The notes beneath the pieces are model-generated. The model saw only the letters and a program-made list of their open reading frames with translations. It made no database searches and was not told the origin of the DNA. This document shows positions 5,720 through 12,181 of a stretch of DNA of 13,956 nt, piece after piece; within the stretch, counting starts at the first letter, position 1; each line of letters starts with the position of its first letter. Both the position numbers and the translations under genes were made by a program. Source of the DNA: UBA6382 sp963600315 (GTDB lineage: Bacteria; Bacteroidota; Bacteroidia; Bacteroidales; Bacteroidaceae). The stretch spans positions 1 to 13,956 of the forward strand of contig CAVCAW010000012.1 of the NCBI GenBank assembly GCA_963600315.1, in the 5' to 3' direction.

Positions 5720-7213
5720 ATGAAGTTTAGATCTAAAAAAGACAAAAGAAAGTCAGGCAGCCGTAGTCTGCTTTTCAGAAGTGTGACATGTGGGGTGGCT
5801 ATAGTTTTGTGGCTGCTTTTTTGCCTTTGGGTGCAGAGCTGGCTAGGCTTGATTGTAGTGCCATTCATATTTGATGTCTACATAACCAAGAAGATACCTT
5901 GGGATTGGTGGCGCAAGTCCAAGAGTCCTCTTGTGCGCAAGGTGATGAGTTGGGTTGATGCGATTGTGTTTGCACTGGTGGCAGTGTATTTTGTAAACCT
6001 ATACTTTTTTCAAAATTACGTTATACCTACGTCTTCGCTTGAAAAAAGTCTTTTGACGGGCGACTATCTCTTTGTTAGCAAAGTGAGTTATGGACCTCGC
6101 AAGCCGTTTACCCCAATCCACATGCCTCTGACGAGCCACACTATGCCATTGCTCAACTGCAATAGCTTTTCGGAGATAATAAGTTGGGGCTATGAGCGTG
6201 TAGCTGGCTTGGGCCAAGTGAAGCAAGGCGACATAGTGGTGTTTAACTATCCTTCGGGCGACACTGTTTTGGCTAACTATCAGAACCAGGACTATTACAC
6301 CGAGTGTTATCAGACTGGCAAAATGATTATGGCGCAAAATCAGGGCAAGACATTTGAAGAATATGTAAAGGCAGAAAAGAAACTGCCATTGGCGCAGCAA
6401 TTAGCACAGAGTGGTGAGGAATATGCCGCAGCCCGCCAGTTGTTTGCGAGCCAGAGTGCCGAAGTAGGCAAACTGAAATATCGTCCTGTCGATATGCGTG
6501 AACACTATGTAAAGCGTTGTGTGGGAATGCCTGGTCAGACCTTGCAGATAAAGAAAGGCATCGTCTACACCAACGGCAAGAAGATGTTTCAACCCAAGAA
6601 CGTGCAATACAGTTATTACGTAACACTCAAATCTGCACTGCCCGATGACCTCTGCCGAGAGTTGGGCATAAGCGTTGAAGACCGTAGCGAAGTTGTATCT
6701 GAAGACGGCACATTGCTGCGCATTCCCCTCACTGCCAAAGCTAAGAAAGCCCTCGAGGCTCGCACTGACTTGGTGGTGAAAATAGAGGGAAGTGACGACG
6801 TTGACAGCTACACTTTATATCCTCACACTTACAATACGGGCTGGACTGCCAATGAGTATGGTCCGGTGTGGATACCCAAGCGCGGTGCCAGCATAAAGCT
6901 GACTCCTGAGAATTTGGCTCTCTACGACCGGTGTATCAGAGTGTATGAAAACAACAAGGTGGAAACTAAAGGCGGCAAGACGCTTATTAACGGTAAGCCA
7001 GCCGACAAATATACCTTCAAGATGGACTATTACTGGATGATGGGCGACAACCGTGACAATTCGGCTGACAGCCGTTTTTGGGGTTTCGTGCCTGAAGACC
7101 ACATTGTTGGTAAACCTATCTTCGTATGGCTCTCACTCGACAAAGACAGGGGTTGGTTTGACGGCAAAATAAGGTGGAGCAGAATGTTCAGATTGGTCGA
7201 CAACATGAAATGA
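5720..7213 (+). CDS. lepB: Signal peptidase I, long Bacteroidetes form
   Basis: This 497-residue inner-membrane protease removes signal peptides from exported proteins. A basic N terminus is followed by a hydrophobic region (about 22-56, possibly two short spans) and a further membrane segment (about 80-98). The catalytic domain then has PTSSLEKSL with the Ser nucleophile probably at S106, the general-base Lys at K265 in YVKRCVGMPG, and box E GDNRDNSADSR (442-452) followed by FWGFVP. The Met that usually follows the catalytic Ser is Leu here. Between the Ser and Lys motifs lies an insertion of about 100 residues (roughly 130-255) rich in Gln, Tyr and Glu, and another stretch precedes box E. 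This extra bulk explains the length and is common in this phylum. It lies between dapB and the cytidylyltransferase fusion on the same strand. Confidence 0.95.
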   Translation: MKFRSKKDKRKSGSRSLLFRSVTCGVAIVLWLLFCLWVQSWLGLIVVPFIFDVYITKKIPWDWWRKSKSPLVRKVMSWVDAIVFALVAVYFVNLYFFQNYVIPTSSLEKSLLTGDYLFVSKVSYGPRKPFTPIHMPLTSHTMPLLNCNSFSEIISWGYERVAGLGQVKQGDIVVFNYPSGDTVLANYQNQDYYTECYQTGKMIMAQNQGKTFEEYVKAEKKLPLAQQLAQSGEEYAAARQLFASQSAEVGKLKYRPVDMREHYVKRCVGMPGQTLQIKKGIVYTNGKKMFQPKNVQYSYYVTLKSALPDDLCRELGISVEDRSEVVSEDGTLLRIPLTAKAKKALEARTDLVVKIEGSDDVDSYTLYPHTYNTGWTANEYGPVWIPKRGASIKLTPENLALYDRCIRVYENNKVETKGGKTLINGKPADKYTFKMDYYWMMGDNRDNSADSRFWGFVPEDHIVGKPIFVWLSLDKDRGWFDGKIRWSRMFRLVDNMK

Positions 7214-7278
7214 TGATGCTCTCGCACGACAAGAAGCAATATACAAAACAATAATTGGAAAACAACTGAAAAAACAAT

Positions 7279-9096
7279 ATGCAGGCTATAATCCTCGCAG
7301 CGGGTATGGGTCGCCGACTGGGCGAACTTACCAGCCACAACACCAAATGCATGGTTTCGGTCAACGGACAAACTCTCATTGACCGCATGCTGAAACAACT
7401 GTCTACTCTCAATCTTAAACGCATAATAGTTGTTATAGGCTACGAAGGCGAGAAACTCAAAAAATTCATTGGCAATCGATACGACAATCTCAACATAAAG
7501 TATGTAGAGAATCCCATCTACGACAAGACCAATAATATATATTCGCTTGCTCTTGCTTCAGATTTGCTGCAGGAAGACGACACCTTGCTGGTGGAGAGCG
7601 ACCTCATATTCGATGACAACCTCTTCAGACTGGTAACTGACGACCCTAATCCAAACGTAGCATTGGTGGCCAAATACCAAAGTTGGATGGACGGCACTAT
7701 GGTAAAGATTGACGAGGATCGCAACATAGTGAATTTCGTGCCAAAAAAGGCTTTTAATTATGCCGAAGCAGACCAGTACTACAAGACCGTTAATATATAT
7801 AAGTTTTCCAAAGACTTCTCGCGCAACAAATATATTCCGTTCATAAACGCCTATTGCAAGGCACTCGGACCCAACGAATACTACGAACAAGTACTTCAAG
7901 TAATAGTGTCGCTCGACAAAAGCAACATCAAAGCTCTGCCCATCAACGATGAGAAATGGTATGAGATAGACGATGTTCAGGATCTCGACATAGCTGAAGC
8001 CATCTTTGCCGAAGAAAAAGACATACTGCGTAAATACTACGGTCGCTATGGCGGCTTCTGGCGATTCACCGGAATGCTTGATTTCTGCTATTTGGTAAAT
8101 CCGTATTTCCCAACCAAGAGGCTGAAGGATGAACTTAAAGCCAGTTTCGACACCTTGCTGACCGAATATCCTTCGGGCATGAAGATAAACAGTCTTATAG
8201 CCAGCAAGAGTTTTGGTGTCAAGCAAGACTATATTGTGCCGGGCAATGGTGCAGCCGAACTCATCAAGATACTCATGCAACTCTTGCCAGGCAAACTGGG
8301 CATTGTGCGCCCCACGTTTGAAGAATACCCTAACCGACGTGAAGGTGAAAGTCTGGTGACTTTCTTCCCCTGCAACAATACTTATCGCTACAGCGCCGAT
8401 GATCTGATAGAATATTTCAGCACTAACCATGCCGACACTTTGGCCATAATCAATCCCGACAATCCTTCAGGAAACTTCATCGAAAAAGATGACTTGTTGC
8501 GACTTGCCGCATGGACCCAGAGTCAAGGCATGAAGCTGTTGATAGATGAGAGTTTCGTAGATTTCAGTCGGCACTGGGAAACCAGTAGTTTACTTGACGA
8601 CAGCCTGCTTGAGCAATACCCCAACCTCATAGTGATGAAGAGTATCAGCAAGAGTTACGGAGTGCCTGGGCTGCGTCTTGGCATACTTGCATCGGCCAAT
8701 ACTGAGCTTATCAGCAAAATTAAAGCCGAAGTGTCCATTTGGAACATTAATTCGTTTGCTGAATACTTCATGCAGATATACTCCAAGCACGAAGCAGACT
8801 ACAAAACGGCTTGCCAGAGATTTGTGGAGGAACGTGAGAAATTCTATTCAGAGCTGCAGACCATAAGTTTTTTGCATGTTATGCCGTCAGAAGCCAACTA
8901 TTTTCTATGCGAGGTGTTGAAACCGTTTACAGCCAGAGAAATTGTGCTCACCATGCTCAAGCGATTCAATATATTGACCCGCGACTGCAGTCTCAAGATG
9001 GGACTTGACAAGAATAAGCAGTACATGCGTATTGCTGTGAGGAATCGCGAAGAAAACTCACGGCTCATAGCCGGTTTGCGAGCTATTTCGAAATAA
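7279..9096 (+). CDS. Fused LicC-like cytidylyltransferase / CobD-like PLP-dependent enzyme
   Basis: This 605-residue protein has two enzyme domains. Residues 1 to about 245 form a nucleotidyltransferase: AIILAAGMGRRLGELT, K23 in NTKCMVSVNG, NPIYDKTNNIYSL (78-90), LVESD (104-108) and WYEIDDVQDLDIAE (227-240). It is closest in motif to LicC-type phosphocholine cytidylyltransferases. Residues about 255-605 are a fold-type-I PLP enzyme: NPDNPSG (392-398), D423 in LIDESFVDF, Schiff-base K458 in SISKSYGVPGLRLG, and R584 in YMRIAVRNREEN. Its start (YGGFWRF, LDFCYLVNP) and end resemble CobD threonine-phosphate decarboxylase more than HisC, although the usual HGGN begins with Tyr. I infer decarboxylation or transamination of a phosphorylated amino acid, then CTP activation. 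It follows lepB by 65 bp and precedes a cyclodeaminase-family gene by 27 bp. Confidence 0.88.
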   Translation: MQAIILAAGMGRRLGELTSHNTKCMVSVNGQTLIDRMLKQLSTLNLKRIIVVIGYEGEKLKKFIGNRYDNLNIKYVENPIYDKTNNIYSLALASDLLQEDDTLLVESDLIFDDNLFRLVTDDPNPNVALVAKYQSWMDGTMVKIDEDRNIVNFVPKKAFNYAEADQYYKTVNIYKFSKDFSRNKYIPFINAYCKALGPNEYYEQVLQVIVSLDKSNIKALPINDEKWYEIDDVQDLDIAEAIFAEEKDILRKYYGRYGGFWRFTGMLDFCYLVNPYFPTKRLKDELKASFDTLLTEYPSGMKINSLIASKSFGVKQDYIVPGNGAAELIKILMQLLPGKLGIVRPTFEEYPNRREGESLVTFFPCNNTYRYSADDLIEYFSTNHADTLAIINPDNPSGNFIEKDDLLRLAAWTQSQGMKLLIDESFVDFSRHWETSSLLDDSLLEQYPNLIVMKSISKSYGVPGLRLGILASANTELISKIKAEVSIWNINSFAEYFMQIYSKHEADYKTACQRFVEEREKFYSELQTISFLHVMPSEANYFLCEVLKPFTAREIVLTMLKRFNILTRDCSLKMGLDKNKQYMRIAVRNREENSRLIAGLRAISK

Positions 9097-9123
9097 ACCA
9101 GTCACTCTAAAAAGCTGTTACCA

Positions 9124-10089
9124 ATGAAGATAATCACAGAGCAGTCTATACGCAATCTGAAGATATCACCCAGCCAGTGTGTGAAATGGATTTATCAAAG
9201 CTTTAATCTTAAGGCAAAATCGCAATTGCCAGCCAAAATTAGTGTACATCCGGCCAACTTCGATTTTTTCACCACAATGCCGTGCCTGTTGCCCAAGCCT
9301 GAAATGGACACAGAGGGCTATTATTTCGGCGTTAAGGAGGTTCACCGCATCGAAGGCGCTGTACCTAGTCTTGGCAGCGATATGATGCTCTATGACGCTC
9401 GCAACGGTGAATTATTGGCCATTGTTGACTGCGACTGGATCACCACTATGCGCACTGGTGCCGTGGCAGCGGTTTCTGCCAAGGCTCTGCGCCGCCAAGA
9501 TGCCTCTGTCTACGGTTTTGTAGGTTTGGGAAATACAGCACGTGCCACGATGCTTTGCATGCTTGAAAGTGAACCTGAAAAAATGTTTGACGTAAGGCTG
9601 TTACGTTATAAGGACCAAGCGCAGCAGTTTGCCGACCGCTTTAGTTCCTACGACAACGTAAGGTTCAGCATTGTTGACGACATCAATGAACTGGCACTAA
9701 TGTCAGATGTATTTGTGAGTTGCATTACCAGTGCTGACGGACTGTTAGTAAACGATACAGACAATTTCAGACCTGGCGTGACGGTCATTCCCGTCCACAT
9801 GCGAGGTCTGCAAAATTGTGACACGGTGTTTGACCGCGTCTTTGGTGATGACACCGATCACGTGAAGAATTTCAAGTATTTTCCGCAATACAAGGACTAT
9901 AACGAGATTGGAGAAGTGCTGGCGGGTCGCGATCCCGGCCGAAAGTTCAATTCACAGCGCATTATTGACTACAATTATGGTCTAGGGCTTCATGATGTGC
10001 TCTACGCTTCCAAAATCTACGAAATGCTTAAGGACGACAATATCACTGAAGTTCAGTACCAAAAGGAAACTGAGAAATTCTGGGTATAG
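9124..10089 (+). CDS. Ornithine cyclodeaminase/mu-crystallin family protein
   Basis: This 321-residue NAD(P)-binding protein has the family's order of motifs. A substrate-binding Lys is at K71 (YYFGVKEVH), Arg at R110 in TTMRTGAVAAVSAKAL, and the dinucleotide motif GFVGLGNTAR at 131-140. An acidic segment DRVFGDDTDHV (237-247) lies where the catalytic Asp region is expected. Members include ornithine cyclodeaminase, alanine dehydrogenase, ketimine reductases and SbnB/N-(amino-carboxyethyl)-glutamate dehydrogenases, so the substrate is unknown. The segment after the nucleotide fold (VIPVHMRGLQNCD) differs from the G-x-D pattern of true ornithine cyclodeaminases. It lies 27 bp after the cytidylyltransferase/CobD fusion and ends just before a terminator, so it probably acts in the same pathway. 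No arginine or siderophore genes are nearby to suggest those roles. Confidence 0.88.
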   Translation: MKIITEQSIRNLKISPSQCVKWIYQSFNLKAKSQLPAKISVHPANFDFFTTMPCLLPKPEMDTEGYYFGVKEVHRIEGAVPSLGSDMMLYDARNGELLAIVDCDWITTMRTGAVAAVSAKALRRQDASVYGFVGLGNTARATMLCMLESEPEKMFDVRLLRYKDQAQQFADRFSSYDNVRFSIVDDINELALMSDVFVSCITSADGLLVNDTDNFRPGVTVIPVHMRGLQNCDTVFDRVFGDDTDHVKNFKYFPQYKDYNEIGEVLAGRDPGRKFNSQRIIDYNYGLGLHDVLYASKIYEMLKDDNITEVQYQKETEKFWV

Positions 10090-10099
10090 CATCTTATAT

Positions 10100-10142
10100 A
10101 AATAAGGCTGGATTATAAATAAGATTGGATATAGCCTTATTT
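10100..10142 (+). terminator. Terminator of the dapB-to-cyclodeaminase operon
   Basis: A perfect 10-bp stem (AAATAAGGCT / AGCCTTATTT) with a 23-nt AT-rich loop begins 11 bp after the stop codon. The stem's 3' arm runs into a T-rich end (ATTTTTAATA), as expected for a plus-strand intrinsic terminator. The loop is longer than usual. Confidence 0.65.
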
Positions 10143-10215
10143 TTAATATAGCCTCTTCTAAAAATAAAGTATTGTATAGCCACTGCAGTCGGCTAACATG
10201 CATATTACTTTAGTC

Positions 10216-10271
10216 AACGACCTAACACCTTTGATTAGCGTCAGGTAGCTTTTTAGAGGTATTAGGTCGTT
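10216..10271. terminator. Large imperfect hairpin, probable terminator between convergent genes
   Basis: Arms AACGACCTAACACCT (10216-10230) and AGGTATTAGGTCGTT (10257-10271) pair over 15 bp with one mismatch, around a 26-nt loop. TTT and then G follow on the plus strand; the minus-strand side lacks a clear T-tract. It lies 23 bp after the nadA stop, so it may end nadA transcription or act as a second barrier for the plus-strand operon. Confidence 0.5.
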
Positions 10272-10293
10272 TTTGTCAGTGCAATATTTGCGG

Positions 10294-11301
10294 TTAGATT
10301 TTGAGTTTTTCGCTTATTGACAGCATTTCGTCGATAGGTTTGCGGGCGTCTTTAATAACGTCAGCGGGCACCTCTACTTCGGGCCACTCATATTTGAGTG
10401 TGTTATAGAGCTTTTGAAGGGTGTTGAGGCGCATGTAGGCACATTCGTTACAGCCGCACGTAATGCCCTTGGTTTCGCCGTCATCTGGCGGCACAGGAAT
10501 AAATTCTTTATGGGGTGCTTGACGCTGCATTTCGAAGAGTATGCCGCTTTCGGTGGCTACGATGAACTGTTGGTCATCGCTGTCAACTGCATATTTGAGT
10601 AGTTTGGCAGTAGAGCCTACCACGTCAGCAAGTTTTACCACTGGTCCTTTGCACTCAGGGTGTGCCAAGACTTTAGCGTTGGGATATTTAGTCTTAAGTT
10701 CCAGAATTTTGCCGGTTGAAAAACGTTCATGAACGTGGCACGCTCCGTTCCATAATACCATCTGGCGTCCTGTAACGGAGTTGATGTATTCTCCCAAATT
10801 GCGGTCAGGACCAAAGATGAGTTTTTGGTCTTTAGGGAAAGACTCGACTATTTGTCGGGCGTTTGACGAGGTTACGACCACATCGGTCACGGTCTTTGTA
10901 GCTGCTGTGGTGTTGACATATGAAATGACTTTATGGTCGGGTCTGGCTTCGACGAACTTGCGGAATTCGTCGGCTGGACAGCTTTCTGCGAGCGAGCATG
11001 AGGCATTGGAATCTGGTATGAGGACTTTCTTGTTAGGGCTTAGTATCTTGCAGGTCTCGCCCATGAAGTGGACGCCACACATCACTATGATATCGGCATC
11101 GGTGTTGGCTGCTTTGCGTGCGAGTGCGAGGCTATCGCCTGTGAAGTCGGCGAGTTCTTGGAGTGACCCTTCAGTATAGTAATGCGCCAGTATAATAGCA
11201 TTTTTTTCTTTGCATATTCTTCTAATTTCAGCCTTTATGTCTACGTCCTGTGGCACAAGTTCGTCTATATATCCTTTTTGTTTCCAACTGTCTTTGATCA
11301 T
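10294..11301 (-). CDS. nadA: Quinolinate synthase
   Basis: This 335-residue NadA is a cytoplasmic [4Fe-4S] enzyme that condenses iminoaspartate with dihydroxyacetone phosphate to quinolinate in de novo NAD synthesis. Recognisable segments are NAIILAHYYTEGSLQELAD, GDSLALA, VMCGVHFMGETCKILSPNKK, NASCSLAESC, GPDRNLGEY, WNGACHVHE, HPEC and CGCNECAYM. The cluster ligands are probably C102, C188 and one of the C282/C284/C287 group, probably the last. The frame is open further upstream to 11373, but I start at the ATG at 11301: the added residues would be low-complexity, would overlap the preceding gene and are not expected in the family. It starts 34 bp after the radical SAM gene on the same strand, suggesting co-transcription. 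No nadB or nadC is in the window. Confidence 0.95.
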   Translation of the reverse strand: MIKDSWKQKGYIDELVPQDVDIKAEIRRICKEKNAIILAHYYTEGSLQELADFTGDSLALARKAANTDADIIVMCGVHFMGETCKILSPNKKVLIPDSNASCSLAESCPADEFRKFVEARPDHKVISYVNTTAATKTVTDVVVTSSNARQIVESFPKDQKLIFGPDRNLGEYINSVTGRQMVLWNGACHVHERFSTGKILELKTKYPNAKVLAHPECKGPVVKLADVVGSTAKLLKYAVDSDDQQFIVATESGILFEMQRQAPHKEFIPVPPDDGETKGITCGCNECAYMRLNTLQKLYNTLKYEWPEVEVPADVIKDARKPIDEMLSISEKLKI

Positions 11302-11335
11302 GCCGGTAATATTTGTGTTGTTTAGGTGTTTCTGT

Positions 11336-12112
11336 TTAGTATGAGGCTGTGGCGTGAATGCCAAGGGCCTCAATGCGCTCTACTATTTTGTCGAGTTCTT
11401 CTGGTGTAGCTTTGCTCAGGTCTTGGTCGGGTGTTTCGCGGTCAATGGTGTAGATCATCACTTGCTGTGGCTTGATGTCGGCTACGGCTTGAAGCCATGT
11501 GGCTATAAATTTTTCGTTGACGTTGTCGGCATTGCGTCCTTCAATGGTTCCGTGCATAAACATGGTCTGGATGATGCAGTGTCCTTCGAACTGCTTTATT
11601 CCTGCGATAATCTTCTCAACGCTGTATGTTCCGGTAGGGCGGTTGACCGTGTTGATGTATTCGGGGTCTATCGTGTCTAGTTTTAGAATATTGTTGTCGA
11701 CAAGGCTTAGTGCTTCAAACACTTTTGGGCGGTCTATGAGTGTAGCGTTGCTCAACACCGACACTTTGGCTTTGGGACAATATTTGTTGCGCAGTTCAAT
11801 GGTGTCTTTTACTATTTCCAAGAAGTCGGGGTGAGTGGTAGGTTCGCCGTTGCCGGCATAGGTCAGCACGTCGGGCAGTTGTCCGTCATGTGTCATTTTG
11901 ATGAGCTGCTCTTCGAGAGCCACTCTGACTTCCTGGCGTGATGGTCTCTTTTGTTTTGGACGTCGGTCGGCGTTGTATCCACATTCGCAGTAGATACAGT
12001 CAAAGGTGCACACCTTACCGTCTGCTGGCATCAGGTTGATGCCGAGCGAAATGCCCAAACGTCGTGAATGGATGGGTCCGAAAATAGGCGACGGATAGAT
12101 TATTGTCGACAT
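11336..12112 (-). CDS. Radical SAM protein, COG0731-like
   Basis: This 258-residue radical SAM protein carries the canonical CxxxCxxC cluster motif as CTFDCIYC (C35, C39, C42). The preceding FGPIHSRRLGISLGINL matches the F-G-P-V-x-S-R-R-L-G-x-S-L-G opening of the COG0731 family. YAGNGEPTTHPDF follows as the glycine-rich SAM-binding segment, then VSVLSNATLI and KLDTIDPEYINTVNRP. It would cleave S-adenosylmethionine to a 5'-deoxyadenosyl radical; the substrate of this branch is not known to me. COG0731 includes archaeal wyosine-tRNA enzymes, but the bacterial members are mostly uncharacterised. It has its own promoter box and probably drives nadA as well; both products need Fe-S clusters, which may be coincidence. 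Confidence 0.9.
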   Translation of the reverse strand: MSTIIYPSPIFGPIHSRRLGISLGINLMPADGKVCTFDCIYCECGYNADRRPKQKRPSRQEVRVALEEQLIKMTHDGQLPDVLTYAGNGEPTTHPDFLEIVKDTIELRNKYCPKAKVSVLSNATLIDRPKVFEALSLVDNNILKLDTIDPEYINTVNRPTGTYSVEKIIAGIKQFEGHCIIQTMFMHGTIEGRNADNVNEKFIATWLQAVADIKPQQVMIYTIDRETPDQDLSKATPEELDKIVERIEALGIHATASY

Positions 12113-12141
12113 TTGCGTTCTGTTTTTTTGAAAAACTTGTG

Positions 12142-12149
12142 CAAAGATA
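12142..12149 (-). promoter_or_regulatory. -7 box for the radical SAM-nadA transcript
   Basis: On the minus strand this reads TATCTTTG followed by C, an excellent match to the Bacteroidetes -7 consensus TAnnTTTG, 29 nt before the ATG at 12112. A matching -33 TTTG is not obvious. It lies in the 69-bp gap after the HHH/barrel gene, so the downstream pair can be expressed independently. Confidence 0.6.
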
Positions 12150-12181
12150 AGTAGTTTTTGGCTTGTGTCGTGGCTTGGTCC

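Noticed and set aside
7558..8430. Minus-strand open frame of 290 residues inside the cytidylyltransferase/CobD fusion
   Set aside because: It is fully antisense to a gene with intact motifs in both domains, and its translation resembles nothing known.
7279..9096. Histidinol-phosphate aminotransferase (hisC) as the function of the PLP domain
   Set aside because: No other his genes are present, and the opening and closing segments look more like CobD; HisC-like activity is not formally excluded.
11302..11373. Upstream extension of nadA
   Set aside because: The 24 extra residues are not expected in the family and would overlap the end of the radical SAM gene; the ATG at 11301 fits better.
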